A stretch of 64,000 nucleotides of DNA from Planctomycetia bacterium (GCA_030527185.1 JAUNBF010000011.1:1-64000), one strand, 5' to 3'. Counted from the stretch's first letter, positions 47,253-56,006 are shown. The notes: generated from the letters alone by a model not told the origin. A program made the numbers and translations.

Positions 47253-47299
47253 TAATTGATAATTGATAATTGATACTGGTTGAGGGTTGAGGGTTGAGG
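47253..47299. repeat. Two adjacent heptamer arrays: TAATTGA/GATAATT type and GGTTGAG type
   Basis: Positions 47253-47275 hold three GATAATT units (the inverse of AATTATC). Positions 47278-47298 hold three GGTTGAG units. The second array runs into the dnaB ribosome site GAGGAAGGGG. Two different arrays with the same 7-bp period side by side are striking. Confidence 0.88.
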
Positions 47300-47314
47300 A
47301 AGGGGTTTTGAAAA

Positions 47315-48748
47315 ATGGTAGAAGATGTTAAGAAAACACGGCGAACGAAAAAAATAGCGACCGCAGCGGAGAATTTGCCGCAGCATGTCCCGCCGCACGA
47401 CCTCGATATGGAACGGGTGGTGCTGGGAAGCGTGATGCTCGACCCGGAAGTGTTCGACGACGTGGTAATGCTGCTTCGAGAGCAAGATTTTTATCTGGAA
47501 CAACACCAGATTCTCTTCCACGAAATGGAGGAACTCAGTCGTGCCAACCGTCAAATCGACGAGATGATTCTGATCAACCACCTGCGAAATGTAAAGAAAT
47601 TGCAGCAGGTTGGCGGGGTGGAATATCTGGCGGAAATCCTCCACAGCGCTCCCCATGCCGCTCATGCGAAAGCGTATGCGGAGATTCTGCGGGACAAGGC
47701 GAAATTGCGACAACTGATTCATGCCAGCAACGCGATTTTGCAGAGTGCCTACGAACCGGATGTGGAAATCGACAAACTCGTTTCGCAGGCGGAGGAAAAG
47801 ATTTTTGCGGTACACGACGAGCGTTCCAACGATTCCGTGGCCGATATTCACATGGTTTTGGATGAAGTCTGGACGAAAATCGATATTTTTTCGCGGGAAG
47901 GTGGTTCCGTGGGAATTCCGACCGGTTTTATCCGGCTGGACGAATTGACAGGCGGTCTGCACAATTCGGAATTGATTATTCTGGCCGCCCGCCCAAGTAT
48001 GGGAAAAACAGCGTTTGCCACAAACATTGCCGACTCGGTTGCCATTGCGCAGAATCGTGGCGTCCTGTTCGTCAGTCTGGAAATGGCACGTCAGGAACTC
48101 GTCATGCGCCTGCTCTGCGGAAGAGCCAAAGTGGACAGCCAGCAACTGCGTCGCGGTCGTCTTTCCCGGTCGGAGAAATCGAGCCTCCAGGAAGCCTCCA
48201 GTCAGATGATGGACGCTCCGTTTTTCATCGACGATTCCCCCAGCCGTACCGTTTCGGAAATTGCCGCCACCGCGCGCCGTCTGAAACGTCAGGGAAAGTT
48301 GTCGTTGATTATCATCGACTATTTGCAACTGATTAAAGAGGACAATTCCCGGGATTCACGTCAGGAACAGGTCTCCAAAATTGCCCGACGACTGAAAGGC
48401 CTGGCACGTGAGATGGACGTTCCGGTCATCTGCCTCTCCCAGTTGAACCGCCAGACCGAAGCGACGGGCGACCACCGTCCGAAATTGAGCCAACTCCGCG
48501 AATCAGGTGCGATTGAGCAGGATGCCGACGTGGTGATGTTCGTCCATCGGGAAGAATACTACCATGCCGGAGACCGGGATTACATCGAGAAAAAACAGTT
48601 GGCAGGCAAGGCGGAAATTATCATTGCGAAACAGCGTAACGGTCCGACCGATACCATCCCCCTGGCGTGGATTGCGAAACAGACCAAATTTGAGAATCTG
48701 GCTAGCCCGGTGTATCAAGACCTGGAAGAATTTAGTGAGTATGAATAG
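47315..48748 (+). CDS. dnaB: Replicative DNA helicase
   Basis: DnaB is the hexameric 5'-3' helicase of the replication fork. The 477 residues carry the N-terminal collar domain (about 25-130), a linker, and the RecA-like motor with Walker A RPSMGKT (226-232), the H1a Glu in LEMAR, Walker B LIIIDYLQL and the QL-type LSQLNRQ stretch. No intein is present. The ATG follows GAGGAAGGGG, whose 5' half is the last GGTTGAG repeat unit. The gene is convergent with the YkgJ-type gene 27 bases away. Confidence 0.96.
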   Translation: MVEDVKKTRRTKKIATAAENLPQHVPPHDLDMERVVLGSVMLDPEVFDDVVMLLREQDFYLEQHQILFHEMEELSRANRQIDEMILINHLRNVKKLQQVGGVEYLAEILHSAPHAAHAKAYAEILRDKAKLRQLIHASNAILQSAYEPDVEIDKLVSQAEEKIFAVHDERSNDSVADIHMVLDEVWTKIDIFSREGGSVGIPTGFIRLDELTGGLHNSELIILAARPSMGKTAFATNIADSVAIAQNRGVLFVSLEMARQELVMRLLCGRAKVDSQQLRRGRLSRSEKSSLQEASSQMMDAPFFIDDSPSRTVSEIAATARRLKRQGKLSLIIIDYLQLIKEDNSRDSRQEQVSKIARRLKGLAREMDVPVICLSQLNRQTEATGDHRPKLSQLRESGAIEQDADVVMFVHREEYYHAGDRDYIEKKQLAGKAEIIIAKQRNGPTDTIPLAWIAKQTKFENLASPVYQDLEEFSEYE

Positions 48749-48775
48749 AAAAAAGGCTTTCCTGGCCATGAAAAT

Positions 48776-49195
48776 TCACATTTTCCGCAAACCTTTGCGT
48801 TTTTGAATCTCTTCCAGTGGTACCACCGCCCCACGATTGCACCCCTTGCAGGAACGGGAGATTTTCTCCCATTCCTCCAGGTTTTCCAGATTGGAACTCC
48901 AAAAAGGCCAGGTGCGGCACTGAATCGGACGTTCTTCATAAACTTTGCAGCGTCGCTGGAAGCGGTCGAAAAAAATGCAGTCGCCATTCGGCAATTCGAT
49001 CAGACTCTTCCGCCGTCCCACCTTTTTGACGAAACGGTTTTCAAAAGCCTCAAAATCGATTCCCAAACGGTCTGCCAGATGTAAAATTTCCTCCTCGGAA
49101 ACCCAGATATACCCCGGTTCCCCGGTACAACAACAACCACATTCCTGGCACTCAAACGCCAGCCCGGCTTCGTACCAGACCTTTTCTTCATCCAT
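48776..49195 (-). CDS. YkgJ-family zinc/iron-chelating cysteine-cluster protein
   Basis: A 139-residue protein of the CxxCxxCC (YkgJ) family, thought to bind zinc or iron-sulfur. Cysteines lie at 16, 19, 21, 22 and 23 (CQECGCCC), then C73, C83, C93, C116 and C119. Motifs NGDCIFFD and RPIQCRTWPFW are typical. ATG 49195 is chosen because AAAGGGGAG lies 4 bases upstream; a longer frame to 49267 overlaps the preceding gene. It follows the LexA-like gene by 23 bases, so the two share a transcript. The molecular role of this family is not known. Confidence 0.88.
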   Translation of the reverse strand: MDEEKVWYEAGLAFECQECGCCCTGEPGYIWVSEEEILHLADRLGIDFEAFENRFVKKVGRRKSLIELPNGDCIFFDRFQRRCKVYEERPIQCRTWPFWSSNLENLEEWEKISRSCKGCNRGAVVPLEEIQKRKGLRKM

Positions 49196-49218
49196 TTTCT
49201 CTCCCCTTTCCTCCGAAA

Positions 49219-49857
49219 TTACTCTATCGGCACCACCCAGCCTTTCACAATTCCGAGAAATGTCCACTTCTTCCAGTCAAAATAAAGTTTCGCGTCTCCT
49301 CTCCGCTGGATGGCATAACGTTTCGTTGCGGAATGATAAATGCACGTTCCAAGAATCAGCTCTTTTTTCGGTGTCATCCAGGCCAGTCTTCGATTTTCCT
49401 CCACGATGGGAGAGGCATGCAAAAGAAGCGAATAACCTTTCTGAACGCGCGAACAGGAAGGAGGTGCCTCTTCCACGTAAAGAGAAAGATAGGGATAAAA
49501 GGAGCCTTTGGAAAATTGTTGTCGACCGGAATACTCCTCCGAAAGCGTGACCGTATTTCCCCGTATCGTCCCCAACCGAGGTATTTCATCATAACTCTTC
49601 GTCGATTTTCGCTTCAAAAGGGTAATGGCTCGCGAACAGTTGGGAATCCGTTTCAGATACCCTTTTCTTTCCAGTGCATCCAGGTGAGTACGAACGCCAT
49701 AGGAGGAATGAATTTTCAAGTGCTGCGCAATTTCCCGATAAGAAGGACAAATTCCCTGTCCTGAAATACAACGGGAAAGATAACGCCAGACCTCTAATTG
49801 CCGTGGTGTGAGAGATGGTAAAGAATCGAAATTTGAATGTTGTTGACGGCTTTTCAT
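49219..49857 (-). CDS. LexA-like repressor lacking the self-cleavage residues
   Basis: A 212-residue protein. Residues 16-81 match the LexA winged-helix DNA-binding domain (LTPRQLEVWRYL, PSYREIAQHL, SRAITLL). The C-terminal part follows the LexA peptidase-dimerisation fold (IPRLGTIRG onward, ending FLGIVKGWVVP) but its chemistry is gone. The Ala-Gly cleavage pair is Arg99-Gly100. The nucleophile motif G-S/M-S-M is replaced by EEAPPSCS at 129-136. The general-base Lys in VKR is Gln184 in AIQRR. It should therefore bind DNA and dimerise without RecA-driven cleavage. AGGAGGA lies 7 bases upstream. It is co-directional with the YkgJ-type gene. Confidence 0.75.
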   Translation of the reverse strand: MKSRQQHSNFDSLPSLTPRQLEVWRYLSRCISGQGICPSYREIAQHLKIHSSYGVRTHLDALERKGYLKRIPNCSRAITLLKRKSTKSYDEIPRLGTIRGNTVTLSEEYSGRQQFSKGSFYPYLSLYVEEAPPSCSRVQKGYSLLLHASPIVEENRRLAWMTPKKELILGTCIYHSATKRYAIQRRGDAKLYFDWKKWTFLGIVKGWVVPIE

Positions 49858-50480
49858 GGATCATTCCTCCTAAAAATACATTCTAACAATAAAACATAAC
49901 CTGCTCCACTCCAGAAACTCCGCGCCTTTTCCTAAATTTCGTGCCAGGCAAAAGTCCTCAGAAATGGGAGGTTCCCTTTTTATACCACTTCCCTTAAAAA
50001 TAATGGTAGGGATTGGTAATCCTTTCAGAGAAGTTCCTTCCGAAAAATTATCTCATGGCACCTCCCTTCTGGCAATAAAAACGAAAAAAATTCTTAAAGC
50101 CAGTAGGATGATACCATGAAATGTTTCTTTCGACGAATTCTATCTTTAGTATAACCTATTTTCAGTGGAAAAATGTTTTCTCTTTGGTTTTTTTAACCTA
50201 TTTTTTGCATTTCTGTCCATTACAAAAGTTAAATCGCGAAAAGTTGATGTAACGATAAACTTCTTCATGTTTTGCAAGCCTCTCCCAATCGATTTATCTT
50301 CTATTGTATTTTCCACATGCCTCCTATTTTTACACTCCTTCAAAAAAGTTCCCCTCAAAATCTCTGTCCGGGGTAGAAAAAATATTTTTTTGATATATAA
50401 TGGAAGTTATTATCGTAAAATATTGAAAAATCGCCTGCCGCGAAAAAAATACCCTTTTCCTTTTTACGGATTCCTGTCCC
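49858..50480. other. 623-bp AT-rich intergenic region
   Basis: The divergent gap between the LexA-like gene and the export ATPase. It has no ORF with a ribosome site. A TATAAT at 50396-50401 (+) may serve the polysaccharide operon, but no fitting -35 box is seen. The composition break begins here. Confidence 0.5.
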
Positions 50481-51722
50481 ATGTCCGAAATTGCCGTCCA
50501 AGTCGATCATGTCTGGAAACGTTTTCACAAAGGGGAATTTCACGATTCCCTGCGAGACGCCATCCCCGCCTTTTTCAAATCACTCGTCGGCAAAACCAAC
50601 CAGCAAGACCTCGGTAAAGGAGATTTCTGGGCACTGAAAGATATTTCCTTTGAAGTCAAAAAAGGAGAATCCTTCGGAATTATCGGCCATAACGGGGCGG
50701 GCAAAAGCACCTTGCTGAAACTCCTCTCCCGAATCATCCGTCCCAACCGCGGCAACATCCGCATGGAAGGCCGGCTCGGGACGCTCATCGAAATCGGGGC
50801 GGGTTTTCATGGCGATCTCACCGGCCGCGAAAACATCTACCTCAACGGCACGATTCTCGGCATGAAAAAAGCGGAAATCGACCGCAAGTTTGACGAAATC
50901 GTCGACTTTTCCGGCATTGAAGACTTCCTCGACACCCCAGTCAAACGCTACTCCTCCGGCATGCACGCCCGCCTCGGCTTTGCCGTCGCCGCCCACCTCG
51001 AACCCGACATCCTCATCGTCGACGAAGTCCTCTCCGTCGGCGATACCGCCTTCCAGAAAAAATGCCTGGGGAAAATGAACGAAGTCACTCGGGAAGGAAG
51101 AACCGTGTTGTTCGTCAGTCATAATATGGGTGCGGTGAAAAATTTGTGTCAACGAGCGATTTTGCTTCAAAAGGGGGAGAAGAAGGGGGATGGTCGGGCA
51201 GACGAGGTGATACATGGATACCTGCAATCTGTTGGCAATCCTTCGACAGACCTGACGAGTCGAAAATCGTACGATGGTTCTGGTGAAGTTCGATTTACAA
51301 AGTTCCTGTTACGGGGACTTCAAACTCGAACAAATATTGTTGGTTTGGGCGAGGGGGTTCGTATTGAGCTACATTTTCACGTGAATAAACCTGTAGAAGA
51401 TTTTGAATTGTACATCAGCGTTTGGGACGAAAACGACATCAACATACTCCAATTCAACAGTCGTGACGTCCCGCAGCCGATCAAACGATTGGATCGCGAT
51501 GGTTGTTTCTGCTTTGAGACGCAAATGTTGCCTTTAGCACCGAGAAACTATCGTATTTCCGCGTTGATTATGGATGGGCGGGGCGCAATAGATCGTGTTC
51601 TTCACATAGATGATCTCACGGTGGAGGGAAAACGATTCGGGAAAAATGTTTTACTTCGTGCGCCTTATTCACCTCGATGTCTGACGGACTTTTCATTTCA
51701 CGTAACCGAGGCGACCGAATGA
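50481..51722 (+). CDS. Wzt-like polysaccharide export ABC transporter ATPase
   Basis: A 413-residue ATPase that would drive export of a lipid-linked polysaccharide. Walker A GHNGAGKS (69-76), signature YSSGM (157-161) and Walker B DILIVDE (176-182) are present. Residues about 270-400 form a Wzt-type beta-sandwich carbohydrate-binding domain that recognises the chain end. No Wzm permease gene lies nearby, which is unusual, as the two are normally adjacent. Codon use changes from C-ending codons to A/T-ending ones around 51100, inside the gene, so the 5' and 3' halves may have different histories. No ribosome site is visible. The stop overlaps the next start. Confidence 0.88.
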   Translation: MSEIAVQVDHVWKRFHKGEFHDSLRDAIPAFFKSLVGKTNQQDLGKGDFWALKDISFEVKKGESFGIIGHNGAGKSTLLKLLSRIIRPNRGNIRMEGRLGTLIEIGAGFHGDLTGRENIYLNGTILGMKKAEIDRKFDEIVDFSGIEDFLDTPVKRYSSGMHARLGFAVAAHLEPDILIVDEVLSVGDTAFQKKCLGKMNEVTREGRTVLFVSHNMGAVKNLCQRAILLQKGEKKGDGRADEVIHGYLQSVGNPSTDLTSRKSYDGSGEVRFTKFLLRGLQTRTNIVGLGEGVRIELHFHVNKPVEDFELYISVWDENDINILQFNSRDVPQPIKRLDRDGCFCFETQMLPLAPRNYRISALIMDGRGAIDRVLHIDDLTVEGKRFGKNVLLRAPYSPRCLTDFSFHVTEATE

Positions 51723-53149
51723 ATGCAAGGCTAAGGTACTGGTTGGGAACAACTCTTGACTTGCTAGAGACGTGTGCTTGTCCGCAACATTGGGGACGTG
51801 TGAGTGAAATGCGCCAGCGTTTCTGTGTAATTCAAAGTTGGCGCCAGAACCGATACTACCACCAACGTATATTTCAGGAATGGTATCCCGCAAAAGAAAA
51901 AAAGATTCGCGAAAAGATGCGGCAAAAACAACCTGTGCGAGTCGGCTTTTTCGTTTCCGAGCCGTCGAAATGGTCTTGTGACTCCCTGTACAAAGCGCTC
52001 AGCCAACACGATGCTTTTGAAGCTGTTGTATGTGTATTTCCACAGGTCCAGCGAGGTTTGCCTCTGAAAAAAAATTATTCGAGTAAAGATTTTTCCGCAG
52101 GTAGCGTCAAAATCGAAAACCACCTCTCTTTTGCAGAAAGTTATGAAGAGAATATCCGGTTCTACACAGAGAGAGGTTGCTCCGTATTGCGCGGATTTGA
52201 TATAGGGCACAGGCGTTATGAATCGTTATCGTTTTTCAGAGATTTGGATATCGTCTTTTTAGAACAGCCGTGGGCGATCGTACCGCCAGAGATTTTTGTT
52301 TTACCTTTGTCCCGGCAATCGTTAGTCTGCTACATCCCATACGGATTTATGAGTGCTGCTGGAATTGAAAACTATCAATACAATCTCGATTTGCACAATT
52401 TTTCGTGGAGAAACTTTGTTGAAACGGATTGGCACAAAGAGCAGTACATTAAATACGGAAAGCGAAACGGGGAAAACGTAGTGGCGTTGGGATACCCCAA
52501 ACTCGACGCCTATGCATATCCAACCGAAAAACCCGCAGACAAAATATGGAAGTCTGGACTGAACCCCAATGTTCGTCGTGTTGTTTGGGCACCGCACTGG
52601 AGTGTTGCGGAAGATATGCTGGTACTTTTTTCTCTCTTCAAAGGAACCTACCGAGAAATCTTAAGTTACGCTCGCAGAACGCCCCAAGTGGACTGGTTGT
52701 TTAAGCCACATCCACTACTGTATCAAGAAATAATCCATCGTGGGATTATGTCGACAGAAGAGACCGATGCTTATTATCATGAATGGGCGCAACTTCCCAA
52801 CGGGCAGGTCTGTTTTGACGGGGGGTATATGGATTATTTTAAAACGTCCGATGCGCTTATAACCGATTCAGTAAGTTTTTTGATTGAATATTTGCCGACT
52901 CGCAAACCTATTCTACGATTGCTGTCGGAAAAAAATTTGGGATTAAACGATTTCACAAATCGACTCGTACAATCTTATTATCAGGCAAAAGACATGGAAG
53001 GCATTAAAGAATTCCTGTCCCAGGTGGTTTTGCCACAATCGGACACGCGATATAATGAGCGGATGGAAGCGTTGTCCGAATTGTTGAACCTTGGTTCCGC
53101 AGGAGAGAGTATTCTGCAATATTTGGTCGAACTGTTCCAATCCGACTGA
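51719..53149 (+). CDS. CDP-glycerol glycerophosphotransferase-like protein
   Basis: A 476-residue protein resembling the TagB/TagF family, GT-B-fold enzymes that add glycerol-phosphate from CDP-glycerol to a growing chain. Signs are RVGFFVSEPSKW at the first domain start, VVWAPHWS and DWLFKPHPLL in the second domain, and the donor-side motif ALITDSVSFLIEYLPTRKPI. The ATG at 51719 overlaps the stop of the export ATPase (ATGA), so the pair is translationally coupled. A teichoic-acid-like polymer in a planctomycete would be unexpected, so the product may be a phosphodiester-linked surface glycan. Confidence 0.78.
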   Translation: MNARLRYWLGTTLDLLETCACPQHWGRVSEMRQRFCVIQSWRQNRYYHQRIFQEWYPAKEKKIREKMRQKQPVRVGFFVSEPSKWSCDSLYKALSQHDAFEAVVCVFPQVQRGLPLKKNYSSKDFSAGSVKIENHLSFAESYEENIRFYTERGCSVLRGFDIGHRRYESLSFFRDLDIVFLEQPWAIVPPEIFVLPLSRQSLVCYIPYGFMSAAGIENYQYNLDLHNFSWRNFVETDWHKEQYIKYGKRNGENVVALGYPKLDAYAYPTEKPADKIWKSGLNPNVRRVVWAPHWSVAEDMLVLFSLFKGTYREILSYARRTPQVDWLFKPHPLLYQEIIHRGIMSTEETDAYYHEWAQLPNGQVCFDGGYMDYFKTSDALITDSVSFLIEYLPTRKPILRLLSEKNLGLNDFTNRLVQSYYQAKDMEGIKEFLSQVVLPQSDTRYNERMEALSELLNLGSAGESILQYLVELFQSD

Positions 53150-53255
53150 GGGTGAAAATAACTTCGAATACGAAGGGCTGTTCGACTAAGATGTGTTTCG
53201 TTACTAGAAAAGGGGTTTTCTACACTATTCCAAATTTCAAGGAAGGGGTGACAAT

Positions 53256-53981
53256 ATGGCAAGAATTTATGGCGAAAAATGTGATTTAAATCACGAGTCC
53301 CTCAGGAAGTTTTTTGAAGAACGCTCTAAGAAGAGTATGGAAAGCATTTTGTCCTTAGTTATGTACCAAGACAAGGAAAACGTAGAAAAACGCCATGCCA
53401 TGGATGTTCAGACGCTGGTGCCCTTGCTTCGCCTTTCTGGTCAATCTAAAATATTCGAAGTTGGTTGTGGGGTTGGTCGCTGGGCAGACGCCCTTCATGA
53501 TAAGATACAAAAGTACCTAGGCATTGATTTTTCATCAGGATTGATTCAAATTGCCAAAGAACATTTTGGCTACGATAACTGCCTCTTCCAAGTGATGTCT
53601 GCCACGCAAATCATCGAACGTGAACTGCTTTTGCCACCACCTTATGATATCATCCTTTTCTCTGGAATTTTGATGTATTTGGATGATGAAGAAATCATCG
53701 CATTGTTCAAATTGTTAAATTCTTTCGTTGCTGAACATGCACAGATTGTTGTCCGTGAGCCGGTTTCCATTATAGACGAGCGCCTCACACTGAGAGACTT
53801 TTATTCGGAAGGTCTTCAGGCTGAGTATAGCGCAATTTATCGAACGGAAGGGGAAATGATCGATTTATTTAAATCTCTTCATGGCTTCCACGTCACCCAT
53901 AAAGGATTTTCGTACAGTAGAAACTTGGATTCTAGAGTTGAAACTCAGGCAAAGTACTACCTGTTAGAAAAAGAGAAATGA
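53256..53981 (+). CDS. SAM-dependent methyltransferase, class I
   Basis: A 241-residue methyltransferase with the SAM-binding EVGCGVGRW (68-76), the acidic strand end LGIDFS and the motif-IV region DIILFSGILMYLDD. It is near the family of chain-terminating or sugar methyltransferases found in O-antigen loci. Together with the Wzt-type sensor domain upstream, it could cap the chain by methylation, as in Wzt systems, but this is inference. AAGGAAGGGGTG lies before the ATG. It is followed after 7 bases by the nucleotidyltransferase. Confidence 0.82.
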   Translation: MARIYGEKCDLNHESLRKFFEERSKKSMESILSLVMYQDKENVEKRHAMDVQTLVPLLRLSGQSKIFEVGCGVGRWADALHDKIQKYLGIDFSSGLIQIAKEHFGYDNCLFQVMSATQIIERELLLPPPYDIILFSGILMYLDDEEIIALFKLLNSFVAEHAQIVVREPVSIIDERLTLRDFYSEGLQAEYSAIYRTEGEMIDLFKSLHGFHVTHKGFSYSRNLDSRVETQAKYYLLEKEK

Positions 53982-53988
53982 GAATATC

Positions 53989-54651
53989 GTGAGTATTATC
54001 AAACACGTAATTGTTAGCATGGCGGGCATGGGATCCCGGTTAGGGAAGAACTGCCCAAAGGGGTTGGTTGATATTGGTCAACACAAGCTCGTTTGGTATT
54101 TGCTGCAAAACACTTTTGATATTCCAGATGTAAGAATTGTCGTTGGTTATTGTGCCGAAAAGGTAATTGATTACGTTCGATCCATAAGAAACGATGTTAC
54201 CTTTGTCCATAACGACATTTACGAGACAACGTCATGTGCATTCAGTATTAATATGGGGTGCCGGGATATCGATGAACCCTATTTAATCGTTGACGGAGAT
54301 TTGTTGCTGAATTGTCAATCGTTCAGGCAGTTTGTCAATCAGACGCAGGACGGAAAAACGTTGATTGGGATAACTCTTGCCAAAACCCAAGACGCTGTAT
54401 TTGTCGAACTGGATTCCCAAGAGAAGAACATATTGTCATTCACTCGAAAACCTGTATCGAAATGGGAATGGAGCGGGGTCGCGTATATTAACGGATTTAC
54501 AATTGAATCATCAGAACAGTTCATTTGCGACACCCTCGCAAAACATTTGCCTCTGCGTTGCCAACCGATTGATTGTTACGAAATTGACACACCCGCCGAC
54601 TATCAACTGGCGCTTGAACACCTTGGCGAGTTGGGATACGATTTGCCCTGA
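53989..54651 (+). CDS. Nucleotidyltransferase (sugar- or choline-phosphate type)
   Basis: A 220-residue enzyme that would join a nucleotide to a sugar- or alcohol-phosphate. The nucleotide loop is MAGMGSRLG (11-19) with the following K24 in CPKGLVDI, and the metal site is VDGDLLLN with D102 and D104. Small size and the sequence around EWSGVAYI recall LicC-type cytidylyltransferases, so the CDP-linked donor of the upstream glycerophosphotransferase-like enzyme is a plausible product. I use the GTG at 53989; ATG 54019 would remove residues before the loop. Confidence 0.78.
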   Translation: MSIIKHVIVSMAGMGSRLGKNCPKGLVDIGQHKLVWYLLQNTFDIPDVRIVVGYCAEKVIDYVRSIRNDVTFVHNDIYETTSCAFSINMGCRDIDEPYLIVDGDLLLNCQSFRQFVNQTQDGKTLIGITLAKTQDAVFVELDSQEKNILSFTRKPVSKWEWSGVAYINGFTIESSEQFICDTLAKHLPLRCQPIDCYEIDTPADYQLALEHLGELGYDLP

Positions 54652-54730
54652 CGTATAATGAGAATGGGGGTTGAGGAACGATTGTTTTTATGTTCTTTCG
54701 GGTAACGTCGATCAAACGAATTGCCAGTAG

Positions 54731-54895
54731 AGATGTCCCAAAACATCAAAACATCTAAAGTGTTTTAAGCAATTTATGGCAGATTGGCTGGCAAGACAAT
54801 TGGTTCCACACTCTGTCTGGTTACAGTCGGTTTTAGATACAATCAATGATCAAAGACTGGAAATAGAACGGTTGAAAAATAATGAAAAGTCCTAA
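54731..54895 (+). pseudogene. 3' remnant of a GT2 glycosyltransferase gene
   Basis: An open frame without a proper start ends DTINDQRLEIERLKNNEKS before TAA, identical to the C-terminal end of the next gene (54882-55964). The part before it (HLKCFKQF, DWLARQLVPHS, VWLQSVL) is a diverged version of that gene's WWKCLLANLFVKRLIPHSGWLQSVL. The remnant overlaps the next start by 14 bases exactly as the next gene overlaps its own successor. The rest of this gap (54652-54730) is blank. Confidence 0.8.
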
Positions 54896-54937
54896 AATTT
54901 CCATTATCATCCCGGTATACAACGTGGAAAAATATCT
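54818..54937 (+). repeat. 120-bp direct repeat, copy 1 (gene-junction module)
   Basis: Matches 55887-56006 with four differences by my count. It covers the last codons of one glycosyltransferase, the 14-bp overlap and the first 19 codons of the next. The distance between copies, 1069 bp, equals one whole glycosyltransferase gene less its overlap. Confidence 0.9.
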
Positions 54938-55964
54938 ACGTCAGTGTCTGGACTCCGTTGTGAATCAAACGATGCCTGAGATTGAGGTTATTTGTATTGA
55001 TGACGGTTCGACAGACGGTAGTGGTGCCATTTTAGACGAATATGCAGCGAGAGACTCGCGAATTCATGTTATCCGACAACCCAATCAAGGAGTGGGAGTA
55101 GCTCGCAATCTGGGAATTCAACAATCATCTAGTCCCTATATTGCATTTTTAGATTCGGATGACACTTATGAGCCAACACTTTGTGAAAAGGTTTACAGGT
55201 TTGCTGAACAATCCGGAGCCGATATTGTTCGTTTTCGCTATCAAAAAATGGATGGAACGAAACTACTGGACAGAACGTTTATTTCAGAGAAAGAAGATAC
55301 TTGTTTACGGCGATGCCAAATAATTTACAGTGGTGGACCAAACGTGTGGAGTAAACTTTGGCGACGTGATTTTGTGTTGGAAAATCAACTTTGTTTTCCT
55401 AATTGGCAGGATGGAGAAGACATGTATTTTGCCATGCATGGAGCGGTTGTGGCGAAAAAACTGTGCCTGTTACAGGATGTTCTCTACAATTACCGAGTTC
55501 GTGAAAATTCACTGACGGCCACGCATACTACCGATTATCTCGGCAAAATCCAATCTTTTCAGACAACGTTGCAAAAGATGTTGGAGTGTGGCTGTAGTGA
55601 ACAGACATATTATTGGTATCTTGAGTCATTTTTTCCAAGCTTTTATACAAGCTCACAATATTTCCCAAGAAATACCTGGAAACAATGCCAGCAAATTCGA
55701 CTTAACATTTGTAAAGAGTATTGGGATTTATTAGAGCAAGGTAAATTGAATGTTTCCTATGAAGCCTCCTTATGGCTACTAAGCATTGGTAGCAGCTCTC
55801 CGTTTCATCGAGGAGTCTATCGATTGAAGTGGTGGAAGTGTTTACTGGCAAATTTATTTGTCAAACGGTTGATTCCTCATTCGGGATGGTTACAGTCGGT
55901 TTTAGATACAATCAATGATCAAAGACTGGAAATAGAAAGGTTGAAAAATAATGAAAAATCCTAA
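54882..55964 (+). CDS. GT2-family glycosyltransferase
   Basis: A 360-residue inverting GT-A glycosyltransferase, expected to add a sugar to the surface glycan. The nucleotide-sugar site starts IIIPVYNVEKYLRQCLDS (8-25), the first acidic pair is in CIDDGSTDGS (38-47) and the DXD-type motif is DSDD (91-94). The catalytic-side segment WQDGEDMYF is near 180. A coiled C-terminal tail ends ERLKNNEKS. The start is embedded in the 120-bp repeat, and the end overlaps the next gene by 14 bases. It is AT-rich compared with the housekeeping genes, which suggests transfer. Confidence 0.92.
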   Translation: MKSPKISIIIPVYNVEKYLRQCLDSVVNQTMPEIEVICIDDGSTDGSGAILDEYAARDSRIHVIRQPNQGVGVARNLGIQQSSSPYIAFLDSDDTYEPTLCEKVYRFAEQSGADIVRFRYQKMDGTKLLDRTFISEKEDTCLRRCQIIYSGGPNVWSKLWRRDFVLENQLCFPNWQDGEDMYFAMHGAVVAKKLCLLQDVLYNYRVRENSLTATHTTDYLGKIQSFQTTLQKMLECGCSEQTYYWYLESFFPSFYTSSQYFPRNTWKQCQQIRLNICKEYWDLLEQGKLNVSYEASLWLLSIGSSSPFHRGVYRLKWWKCLLANLFVKRLIPHSGWLQSVLDTINDQRLEIERLKNNEKS

Positions 55965-56006
55965 AATTTCCATTATCATTCCGGTGTACAACGTGGAAAA
56001 ATATCT
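55887..56006 (+). repeat. 120-bp direct repeat, copy 2 (gene-junction module)
   Basis: Second copy of the module at 54818-54937, spanning the end of one glycosyltransferase gene and the start of the next. Confidence 0.9.

Noticed and set aside
47253-47299. CRISPR-like array
   Set aside because: Units are 7 bp without spacers; they are simple tandem repeats.
50165-50617. 150-codon frame upstream of and into the export ATPase
   Set aside because: It is Phe/Lys/Arg-rich chance sequence in an AT-rich gap and overlaps the ATPase in another frame.
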